Source: Cavia porcellus
Lineage: Eukaryota > Chordata > Mammalia > Rodentia > Caviidae
Direction: 5' to 3'
Length of the DNA: 64,000 nucleotides
NCBI RefSeq assembly: GCF_034190915.1
Contig: NW_026947486.1
Coordinates: 102,901,123-102,965,122, forward strand
The notes below the pieces were generated by a model that was given only the letters and a program-made list of their open reading frames with translations, was not told the origin of the DNA and did not search any database. The stretch's first letter is position 1; every line of letters starts with the position of its first letter. Below, in pieces: positions 35,281 to 45,005 of the stretch. The translations under genes were made by a program, and so were the position numbers.

Positions 35281-35600
35281 GTGCCCATACCATCAGACAT
35301 AATAAAATCAAAGAAAACAAAACAGAAATACAACCTAACAGAATAGCAAAAGCATTACAGAATTTTAAAACAAGATAATAGGCAATCAACAATGGCTGCC
35401 ACAATATATTTGTTATCTTCAAAACATTTTGCCCATACCATCAGACATAATAAAATCAAACAAAACAAGACAGATTAAAACCAAACCAAGCCAAGCCAAA
35501 CCAAACCAAACCAAACCAAACCAAACCAAACCAAACCAAACCAAACAATGAAAATAATACATGAGTGCAAAACAAGATAATAGAAAATTGACAATGGCTA
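35281..35600 (-). repeat. ~149-bp tandem units of the L1 3'UTR
   Basis: The phrase GCCCATACCATCAGACATAA occurs at 35282 and again at 35431, spacing 149. A third partial unit starts near 35550 (AAAATAATACATGAGTGCAA). The flanking phrases ('TTATCTTCAAAA', 'AAGATAATAGG') recur in the same order. Confidence 0.88.
35481..35546. repeat. (CCAAA)n pentanucleotide repeat, ~13 units
   Basis: CCAAA repeats with a few CCAAG variants at the left edge. It grew inside one unit of the L1 3'UTR array from a CAAAA-rich sequence. The opposite strand is (TTTGG)n. Confidence 0.92.
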
Positions 35601-36169
35601 TCAACTTCCATTTTTAGACATTTCCTCCCCTATCACTTTAACAATATCTGTTGTACATTTTGGATTCCACTAACTCCTTCAATTTTTCTTTTTTTGCTAG
35701 GGAGACATGAGGTTAACCTATGTGAGTCAGAACCACTTCACCCATGAACATGATCTCAAGTTACATCCATTTACCTACAAGAGCCTTGAGATTATCCTTC
35801 TTTATAGCTAAGTAGTTTTCCATTATATAAAAGTACTATATCTTTCTTATCTATTCTGCTGTTGATGGGCAAGCTACCTGTGTTTTTTCTGGATTCTCAT
35901 TGCATGGAACATAGTTTTTTCTCCTTTAACTTTTAGTCTATGCATTTCCTTTTTACTTAAATGTGTTTCTTGTATACAGTATATTGATGGATCTTGTTTC
36001 TTGATCCACTCCCCCTATGTTTCTTTTTATTGGTGAATTGAAGCCATCTACATTAATGGCTAAAACTGACATGCACTGACTCATATTTGCCATGCTATCC
36101 TCCTGCTATTGGCCCCCACTTTCCCCCTACATGTAATTGCCTGCCCTGCTTGATGATTCCTCTCTGCTG

Positions 36170-37120
36170 CTGTTCCTGTAACTGTGGCTAAATTTATTAA
36201 TCTGTAGAATATACTTCAGTACCTTTTGTAGGGTTGTTTTGGTGGTGTTGAATTCCTTCAGGTTGTTGTTTATCATGGAAATATCTTATTTATCCATTAA
36301 TTTTGAAATATAGGTTTTCAGGGTACATCAATCTGGGTTGAAAGTTGTTTTCTTTCAGGACTTGAAATGCTTCACTACAAGTTCATCTTGACTTGATAGT
36401 TTGTATTGAAAAATCTGCCATGATTCTAATGGGTTTTCTTTTATAGGTGATCTGTTTCTTTCCTCTAACAGCTTTTAATATTCTGTTCTTGTGTTGAATT
36501 TCTGGGATCTTGATTATTCTATGTTTGGGTGTAGATTTATTTTGGTTATGGATAGTTGGAATTCGATATGGCTCAATTATCTTTGTGTCAGGTCTTTTTC
36601 TAATGTTTGAGAAGTTTTCTGATATTACTTCTGCAAACAGTCTTCTATGTCATTTGTGTGGACCCCTGCTTTTCTGCTGATGCCTGTCACTCTCAAATTA
36701 TTTTTCTTTCAATCATCTTACAGCCATTTAAGTGTTATTTCCTGGTTCCTTATTATTTTTAAGAGATCTTTCCTTTTGTGATCACTAGCTGCAATCCAGT
36801 CTTCAAGGTCTGAAAGTCAGTCTTCAGTTTCTTTCAAGTGAGTTTGCCAGCTTTCAGTGGAGTTTTTAATTTCCTGGATATCATTTTGACTCTGTTTCAT
36901 GCATTGTAATTCCTTCCTATATTGTTCATTCAAGACTTGAGTCATTTTTTTATGCTCCTCTTATTTATCTGTGTCTTGTTTAGATATGCTCAGTAATTCT
37001 TTCATTATGTGTGTGCCCTCTTATCTGAGGTATTATTTCTGATCTAATTTCTTCTATAGCCTTATGAAGTTGTTTCTTTACTCCAGTTGTTATCCTTTCA
37101 GAAACTTTAAGTGTGTGATT
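36170..37120 (-). pseudogene. L1 ORF1 remnant, many stops
   Basis: Antisense ORF1 landmarks are readable: the 'CTTGATTATTCTATGTTTGG' block at about 36509 (RHIIIKI-equivalent), 'AACAGCTTTTAATATTCTG' at 36467 and the coiled-coil region at 36800-37100. Frameshifts and stops occur throughout, so it is older than the 54-57 kb copy. Confidence 0.75.
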
Positions 37121-37552
37121 TCCATTTTCTAACATGTTCATGTCTCCCAGCCGTCTTTGTGTATTGGAGGTTTTATATTGCCTTTTGCTCCTTCATCTTT
37201 ACATTTTCCTGGATTGCTCCAGATGAGCTGGTTCTGGGATCCCAAGTGCTTCCTACATTGGGTGCTCATCTGTGGTATAGGGAAATGGACTGGGCACCTG
37301 GGTTTCTCCAGACACACATGGCTATACTGCGGCTTCCCTGATGGCCATGGATGCAAGTTGGTGGGGCTGCTGCTTCTCTCGGCCTGCACAGCTTTACCAG
37401 CACTTGCCCAATGGTGGCAGCATTCAGGGGATTTCTGGCTTTTCTCCCAGCCCATGCTGGTTGCCTGAAGGAAACAAGCACGTCCAATGACAGCCTTTGA
37501 GCACATGGGATGAGTCTGGCTGTTTCTCCTGGCTGCACTCAGTATTTTGGGT

Positions 37553-37793
37553 ATCATATTAAAATATGAGGCATCATATTTTGAGTATCATATTAAAATG
37601 TTTTAAAAGAAAGGGAGGGATCCATGTCCTGAGAGGTATGCAGAAGTTGCCTTCTTCAGCATTCCTGGCCTGTGCATTTTACATTTTCTGGACAAGACTG
37701 GCTTTTACCAACCCTTACAAAGAGTACTGAAGTACTGAGGCATATGTTATATGCCCCCTTCACTTTTCCTCCTCTTTATCCTTCTTCTTCTTT
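37553..37793. other. Short AT-rich direct repeat and unique sequence
   Basis: GTATCATATTAAAAT occurs twice (about 37551 and 37585). No other feature. Confidence 0.5.
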
Positions 37794-38216
37794 GTTATGA
37801 CATGTGTCTGGAGTCCCCAAAAGCCTCAAAAGTTACAGGTGGGGCTTTCCAAAGGTGGCTGGATTGAGAGCATGTGATGCTGAGATTGATTCATGGTGTG
37901 ATGCTAGGATTATGGTGCCCCATCTTGGGTGTGAGAGCTATCTAATTTATAGGAAGGTAACCTGGACAAGAAATAAGGGATAGAAATGTTGCAAATTGCT
38001 GCTTACTGCTTGCTACTTTGCTGCTTTCCTGCCTTCCTGCCTTCTGCCAACCATGATCAGTTTCTCCTCTGTGATACCCCTCTGCCATGTCACCCTAACT
38101 TGGAGCAAGTCAACTATGAACTGAAACTTCTACAAATGTGAGCTACAAGAAATATTTCCATTTTTAACTTTGACTGTTGAGTGTTTTGTCTGAGCAATGA
38201 CAAAAAGTAACTAAGC
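37794..38216 (+). mobile_element. MaLR LTR (MLT1/ORR1-like)
   Basis: It opens TGTTATGACATGTGTCTGGA with 'CCCCAAAAGCC' and closes with 'TGAGTGTTTTGTCTGAGCAA' and 'AAAAAGTAACTAAG', matching the start and end layout of MaLR LTRs. No internal region adjoins it. Confidence 0.65.
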
Positions 38217-38362
38217 CCCCCCCCCCCGGCTCCTTCTCATCTTTCCCCTTTTGCTCTCTGTCCTCTTTTTCCTCCTCCTCTTACTTTTTCCCTTCTCCCT
38301 TACTTTTCTTCTCCCTTCTCCTTCCCCTTTCCTTCCCTTCCTTCTCCTTCCCCTCCTTATTC
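38217..38362. repeat. Poly-C followed by CT-rich low complexity
   Basis: A run of about 11 C at 38217-38227 is followed by 130 bases of CTT/CCT. Open frames here encode Arg/Lys/Glu or Leu/Pro strings and are artefacts. Confidence 0.9.
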
Positions 38363-38364
38363 CT

Positions 38365-38715
38365 TCCTCATCTTCTTCATTAAATGCAAATTTGGTCATT
38401 TTATACTTTGCCTTATATATCTCCATTGGCTCCCAGTTGCTTCCATGATTAAATCCAGTCTTAACTTGGCCTCTGTTATCTTGGCCAGATACTGTTGTAG
38501 TCTTTTTTTTTTTCCTATAGGCTCTACTTAATGATCCAGTACTTCTCCATCTCAGACCCTTAATGTTCCAAGCCCTCTGCCATGGTTCTGACTGTTCTTA
38601 ACAACTTTCATTGTTTTTAGTATTTTAGATTTTATAGATACTTTTCCCTTTGTTTGAAATACTTGTCACTCATTCTCAAATGCTTCTGGATCAGTTGGAT
38701 AGAACCTTCTCTATT
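38365..38715 (+). mobile_element. L2 LINE 3' region relic
   Basis: 'CTCCATTGGCTCCCAGTTGC', 'ATGATTAAATCCAGTCTTAA', 'AGCCCTCTGCCATGGTTCTG' and 'TTTCCCTTTGTTTGAAATAC' keep the order of the L2 3' region. Confidence 0.78.
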
Positions 38716-39072
38716 ATATAAGGAGGAGGAGAAGGTTAAGGGAAAGATTTTCTAGAGAAATTAGTAAAAATTGAGTACCAAGTGGAAATTGAGTCTTAAA
38801 ATGAGAAGGAACAGTTGATAGCTGAAAAAGATATAACATATAGAGATATGCAAATAATGTGGGGCTGTTGAAGTTTAAATAGGAAAGTACAGAATAGGAA
38901 GAACAAAGCCTAAGGAAGTAGTCAGGACAAGATCCAATACTGAGACACTGGAATTTTTATTATAATTATTTTTAAATTCATGTGTGTATCAGAACACTTT
39001 GTGGTAATTACTTACAACCAAAAAGTATGATGACCTGGCCCCATCCTAGTGTCCATGCATCAGAATCAGTAG
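38716..39072. other. Unique sequence, no gene recognised
   Basis: No recognisable feature. Confidence 0.5.
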
Positions 39073-39088
39073 TGATCTATATTTTTAA

Positions 39089-41897
39089 AAAATTTTATTT
39101 AATGAAAGACTAAACAAAACAGAAAATAGAAATAATATATACATTCAGAGGAAAAAATAAACAGTAAGAAATCACTAGTTGATGTTTACATATTGTCTTA
39201 AAATAGTTGTTCAAGAAACAAAAATGGAACATGTAAAGTGGGAATTCAAACAGCGAGACTGCAAACACTTCTGTTCAACTGTCCAACAAAAACTTGGTAA
39301 CATGGTTGTCAATCCTATACACTTAAACATGCATGCAGTTATTCATATCTTCATTTATGTTTAGATTAAACAAACTAAAGCAGGTTAAAATTATTCTGAA
39401 CAAAGAATAATAGTATTGCTGGATCTCACATCATTATACTCCGTGACCAGCCCTGGGTACCGTAGTGTCCTTTTTTTAAAATTTAATTTAAAGAAGCACT
39501 AAACATAACAGAAAATGGGTAGAAATAATACATAATTTCAAAGAAAAAATAAACAGTAAGAAATAACTAGTTGATGATTACAGATTGTTTTCTTACAAAT
39601 AGTTATTCAAGATACTCAAGTGGAGCATATAAAGTGGGGACTTAACAGTGAGATTGCAACCAGTTCTGTTCAACTATCCAACAAAAAGTTAGAAATATGG
39701 TTGTCAATCCTATACACTTAAACGTACATGCTGTTATCCATATCTTCAGTTATGTTGAGAATGAATAAACCCAAGCAGGCTAATATCATGCTGAACAAAG
39801 AATAATACTACTGCAGTGTTTCACATTATGACACTCCAGGATCAGCACTGGGTATTTTAGTGTCTTTTATTCTTCAAAGTATCTGTTCATTTCATCATGT
39901 GTCATAAGATCAGTTCTCATAAACTATGTAGATTCTACACATGCATGAGTCTTAACATGTATTTCTATCCTTTCTATATTTGAGGGAGAAACAAAGCAAA
40001 GCAAGGCAAAACAAAACATATTCCTATAAACACATGAAATGAAATAAAAATATAGGACCATTGTTACAAAGCGTTCTACCATGGTTCCTGTATTGTCTCT
40101 TGTTATCTCCAATATAATTGGCTATATCATCAGACATAGTATAATTGAATATATCAGTACATAACAGTATTAATAAAAACACAACTTTGTATGTAGTATA
40201 GAACTTCAAAAACTGGCAGAATGTGTATCACAGAGTCTTGTCATCTTCAGTATAGTTGCCTATACTCTCAGACTTGATACTATCCATCATATCAGTGTTG
40301 AAAAAAATCTTCTCTGCCTCATTTCTGTTATGCTCTTTTTTTGCCATCAGTTGTCTGCCTATCTTCTTCATTCTGTTTTCTGCTCCATTCATTGAGGCCT
40401 CTCTGCCACTGTTGCTGGAATCCTAGTACTTTTCTCTCTCTCTAGAATGTCCTGCAGTATTCTCTATAGAATTGGATTGGTATTTGCAAATTTCCCAAGT
40501 TCCTCTTTGTCTTGGAAGCATCTTGTTTCTCCATTAATTTCTAATGACAGTTTAGCAGGGCATATCAATCTGGGATGGAGGTTATTTTCTTTCAGGGCTT
40601 GAAATATTTCAACCCACGCTCTTCTTGCATAGATAACCCTATAGGTTTATCTGTTTCTTGTCTCTAATAGCTTTTAATATTGTGTTCTTATATTGAATTT
40701 CTGGGATCTTGATTATTATATGCCTGGGTGTAGCTCTGTTTTGGTTGTAGGTTGCTGTAATTCTGTATGCCTCATAGGTAAGAATATCATTTCCTTTTCC
40801 TATGTTTGGGAAGTTTTCCTTAATTATTTCTGTGAATATCCTTTGTAGTTCCTTTCTTTGTATCCCAGCTTCTTCATTCACATTCTTTATTCTCAAGTTA
40901 TAGATCCTTTTGTCGTCTTCTAGCCTTTGTATTGTTACTGCTTGTTTCCTTGTTATTTTTAAAAAGTTTTTGTTTCATACTCCCACATTGCAAAATTGTT
41001 CTCCAGTTTGGATAATCTATCCTTAGTTTCTTTCAAGCTGATTTGCCATCTTTCCATAGAGTTTTTAATTTCCTGGTGATCTCTTTGAATCTCCTTCGTG
41101 TATTCTATTTATTTTATATTCTTCATCAAATGGCTCTCTCCTTTGAGTTCCTCCCTTCTTCCATCTGTGTCTGCTTGAGGGGTGCTTAGTATCTCTTTTA
41201 TTAATCTTCTTATATCTTGCTTTATTTGGCTAAATATTTCACTTTTGATATTGTCTATGAGGTCCCAGATATATCTCTTTATGTCCACTGGTGTTGTGTC
41301 TGATATTGCATGTTTGCTGTTTTCATTCTCCTTTGTATTTACCTGTCCTGGATCAATGTTCTCAGGGTTCGGACCTGGGGACTTTTTGTTGTTGCTTCGT
41401 CTTCCCATCTTTTTGCTTCTTCCCGGATGCCCCAGTTTCTTTTGTTGTTGGTTACAATTTTTCTGAAGCACACTGACTAGATGACCCTTCACACTGCCAT
41501 GTGCTAATGAGTTGCAGACAGGGTCAGCATATGCTGGCCCCTCCCCTCTGGATTAGTCAAGCTCCTGTGGCTTGCATTGTATTACTTTGTGCCGCCTCCC
41601 CTCCAGATCAGTCAAACTTCTGAGACTTCACTGGGTTAGTGTGGTTAGTGTGTGCCTCTGCTGTAGGGACTTGATTATGGATAACCTATTGGGTCTTAGC
41701 CAGGTCACATGACCTCGGGAAGTCACAGCTGGAACTTGGGTGGTCACCAAGTTGCCTTAATTTCTTCTTGGCAAGAGAGAGTTCATGTCCCTCTGTTTGG
41801 TGCTCCCCACTCTGTATTATGTTGAATTCTAAGTTGGCTATCTCAGCGAGCCTCTGTACCCAGTTGTTACCTATCAACCATCTTTGCCCCTCTTCTC
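39089..41897 (-). mobile_element. Half-L1 with duplicated 3' end, perfect 16-bp TSD
   Basis: TGATCTATATTTTTAA occurs exactly at 39073-39088 and 41898-41913. On the minus strand the element has a 5'UTR (41897-41410), ORF1 (about 41405-40330) and a short 3' region down to an A-rich end near 39480. A second, diverged copy of the last ~380 bases follows (39472-39089). The shared blocks 'CAATCCTATACACTTAAAC' and 'GAACAAAGAATAATA' appear in both tails at 39310/39704 and 39397/39795. There is no ORF2. The single flanking duplication suggests one composite insertion. Confidence 0.85.
40330..41406 (-). pseudogene. L1 ORF1, frameshifted
   Basis: The start MGRRSNNKKSPGPNPENIDP lies at about 41406 in the open frame that begins at 41492. 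Open frames 41492-41109 (N terminus and start of the coiled coil) and 40896-40639 (RRM-like domain, MRIKNVNEEAGIQRKE to RHIIIKIPEIQ) carry most of it. Between them, and in the C-terminal part (40620-40330), indels and a short deletion ('TCTTGCATAGATAACCC' near 40623) break the frame. Confidence 0.82.
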
Positions 41898-41924
41898 TGA
41901 TCTATATTTTTAATGGCTTTGAAA

Positions 41925-44771
41925 GTTTCAAATATACACCAGAGATTGAATGTTTTATTTTAATTAATTTGTTTGATACATTTTAGGTATACATACTGAT
42001 AACATTCATCATAGAGAATTGGTACATGTACATGATATATATTGATTCTTTTTTTTCTATTCCTTCCCTTCAACCCTTCTTCCTCTCCTTATTTGCAAAT
42101 CTTTCATTTTATTTTTCCTTCTATTCTATTTTTTTCCTTTTACCTTTTTTCTTTTCTTTTCCCCTCCCTAGTTTTCTTTCCCATTTGAATACTTTCTACC
42201 TGTTTCACAATATCTATTATACATTTTGGTACTTATTTACACATTCAGTTTCTCACACCAGAGAAATGGTGAAATATTTAAAAATGTGTGTCAGTTTATT
42301 TCACTTAAGATTATGGTCTAAAGGCACATCCATTTATTTGAAATGTCTCAAGTTTATCCTTTTTTGTGACAGGGTAGTACTCTATTGTATAAAAAGCCAC
42401 ATTTTTCTTATCCATTCATTGGATGATGAGCATTTGGGCTGTTTCCAAGATTTAGCTATTATAAGCTGTGCTGCTATAAACATGAATTTGCTTATATAAC
42501 TGTGGTATGATGCTTTTAATACTTTTGGGAAGATACCAATATGTGGAGCACCTGGGTCATATAGAACCTCTAGTTTCATATTTATGAGGAAGCTCCACAC
42601 TGATTTCCAATGTGGTTGCATCAGTTTGAATTCCACCAACAGTGGAGAAGCTTTCCTTTACTGCCACAGCCTCACTAGCATTTGTAATTGAATTATTTCT
42701 TGATAATTATTGTTCTTTCTGGAGTGAGATGGAATCTCAGTGGTTTTAATTTGAATTATTTGAATCACCAGTGATATTGAAAATTATTTCATATATTTAT
42801 TTACTGTTTCTATTTTTACATCTGGGAAGTTCATATTCACTCAGCTGCCCATATTTGGATGTGGTTTTTATATTGGGGAATCTGGGTTTTTTTAGTCCTT
42901 TATATAATCTACATATTAGTGCTTTCTTTGAGAAACAGCTGTCAAAATTATTTTCCACCATTGTGTACTGTCTCTTTACTCTGTTGGAGGTTTCTCACGC
43001 TATGCAGCAGATTTAGTGTTGCTGTTTTAATATTGTTATGGATTAAGAACTGGTGGTCAACTTAACCTCAGCTAGATTATATCAGCATGGCACTGAGCAA
43101 AGATGCTCCACCTGATGAAAGTTGCTAGCATAAATAGGTGGATAAAAAGAGAAGGAGGTCATTAAAATGTTGAGACGTTAATGTGTTGTTGGGTTGATGC
43201 ATTGTGGCCTTATGGGTTCTCCTACAAGTTGCTGTTTGAGCCATTGGTTCTCTTGGAGAAGCTTTGATCCTCACATCGAGCATTGCTTTCTGGCTCCAAA
43301 GAGAAAGACGTGTGCTGCTTGGTCTCCAGGATGAACTCATTGTGCTGGCTTCCTGGCATGTACCCTACTGTGCTTGTCGTTGGAGGAGCTTGGGGCCTCC
43401 GTGTCACTGAGGATGGCTGTGGTGCCTTTCAGGACAGCCCTGGTCTTTGTTGTGAGTCTGACTTCTTGGCTCCAGCATAGAACCCTCATCCACCAGCACA
43501 GATCTTTCACCCTGATGGCATGGACATTCTGGCTTCCACCTCTGACCTTCGGGCCTTCCCGGCATGGATCTGTAAAATAGAAAGGCATGAGTTTTTCTTG
43601 TGGGCTCTGGACCTCCAGTTGGACTCATGGGAGGCATTATCATGAGTTCTGGGTTTTCATCTGGACTCATGTGGGACATTGCTGTGGGATTTAGGCCCTT
43701 CACTAAATATTTTATGTCTTTGGTGTTGCAGATAGGTTTCCTGCATTTTCTTGTGTTATCTCCTGGTGACCATTATAAAACTAATATTATATATTATAAA
43801 CTCCATGTCATGATTCTAATTGTTCTCTGCACTATCCCTGATTACAACAAATATTCAGATATTTGATCCTTTTCAATTTTATTTTAGTGCACGGTGAAAG
43901 AGATGGGTGTAAGTTTTATCTTTGGCATAGGAAAAACCAGTTTTTATGGTATCAATTATTAAACAGGGTATCTTTCTTGCAGGTAAGGTATTTGGTTCTT
44001 TTGCCAAAGAAAACATGGTTCAGTATGTTTGGAGTTTTTTCTAAATCTTACAATCTGTTCCATTGATCCTCGAGTCTGTTTTATTTTTGCCAATACCATG
44101 CCATTTTTATCACGTTAGGATTGTAATATAGATTGAAATCAGGGTTTGTGGTTCTCATTTATCTTTCTTGCTCAGAACTTCTGTTGTTGTTCTAGGTCGT
44201 TCCTGGTTTCATATGAATTTTGGGATTGTTTTCTCAAGTTCTGTGCTATATGCTGTTGGTGTTTTGATCAGGATTTCACAGTATGGCAATTTTCCCTATA
44301 TTGTTTCTTCTTACCCAAGAACAAGGGAAATATTTTCATTTCTGATATTGTATTCAATATCTTTCTTCATAGGACTGCAGTTTTCAATATACATGTCATG
44401 TGTTTCTTCATTAGATTGATTCCTTGATATTTGATTTTTGAAGCTATTGTGAAATTTGTTGTTTCCTTAATTTCTCTCTCAGTGAATTAGTTATTCATGT
44501 ACAGGAAGGCTATTGAGTTTTGAGTGATAAATTTATATCCAGCGACACTACTGAACTTGCTTATGACATCTAGCAGCTTTTTAGGTGAGCTTTTGGGATC
44601 TTCTAAGAAGAGTATCATGCTACCTTTAAGTAATTATTATTGAACATCTTCCTTTCCTGTCATTATTCCTTTTATTTCTTTCTCTTATCTAATTGCTCTG
44701 GCTAAAGATTCCAGGACTATGTTGAATAAGAGTGGAGACAGTGTATATCCTTGTCTTGTTCATGATTTGGG
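41925..44771 (-). mobile_element. 5'-truncated L1, ORF2 and 3'UTR, split by an LTR
   Basis: Antisense L1 runs from a short 3'UTR (41925-42250), whose sense strand is a polypurine tract (42050-42185), into ORF2 C-terminal sequence (42260-43015). It resumes after the LTR at 43855 and reaches the end of the reverse-transcriptase region at 44771 ('GACTATGTTGAATAAGAGTG'). At 44772 the sequence folds back into an inverted copy of part of itself. A polypurine 3'UTR tract is common in mammalian L1s. Confidence 0.85.
43034..43849. mobile_element. Solitary LTR, 816 bp, exact 5-bp TSD
   Basis: It begins TGTTATGGATTAAG and ends GATTACAACA (TGTT...AACA). Flanks are AATAT at 43029-43033 and AATAT at 43850-43854, an exact 5-bp duplication. 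The sequence interrupts otherwise continuous L1 ORF2. It is richer in GC than its surroundings, and contains two related ~37-bp units around GGACTCATG (about 43621 and 43661). I do not recognise the LTR family. No viral coding region is present. Open frames inside it are unsupported. Orientation could not be settled. Confidence 0.75.
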
Positions 44772-45005
44772 CAGCTGAAATGAATATGAACTTCCCAGAT
44801 GTAGAAATAGAAACAGTAAATAAATATATGAAATAATTTTCAATATCATTGGTGATACAAATAATTCAAATTAAAACCACTGTGATTCCATCTCACTCCA
44901 GAAAGAATGATAATTACCAAGAAATAATTCAATTGCAAATGCTAGTGAGGCTGTGGCAATAAAGGAACCCTTCTCCACTGTTGGTGGAATTCAAACTGAT
45001 GCAAC
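44772..45005 (+). repeat. Inverted duplicate of L1 segment 42604-42850
   Basis: GGGCAGCTGAAATGAATATG and the following ~230 bases are the reverse complement of 42604-42850, with few differences (e.g. 'CACTGTTGGTGGAATTCAAA' at 44978 against its complement near 42640). It joins minus-strand L1 on its left and plus-strand L1 on its right. Confidence 0.85.

Larger units (their letters stand above)
35125..37540 (-). mobile_element. L1 with large internal ORF2 deletion
   Basis: On the minus strand: 5'UTR (37540-37120), decayed ORF1 (about 37110-36170), a start-of-ORF2 remnant (about 36060-35900) and then, abruptly, the extreme ORF2 C terminus (35890-35640). The ~150-bp tandem 3'UTR follows, down to the A tail at about 35130. 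About 3 kb of ORF2 with the reverse transcriptase is missing. Possible target-site duplications: AGTATTCTGGTTTT (about 35108) and AGTATTTTGGGTAT (about 37540). Confidence 0.75.

Noticed and set aside
35281..35600. CRISPR-like or satellite array
   Set aside because: The ~149-bp units are few, diverged and contiguous without unique spacers, and they belong to an L1 3'UTR in a mammalian genome.
38211..38448. Arg/Lys/Glu-rich or Leu/Pro-rich small proteins
   Set aside because: Both frames are translations of the poly-C/CT-rich tract.
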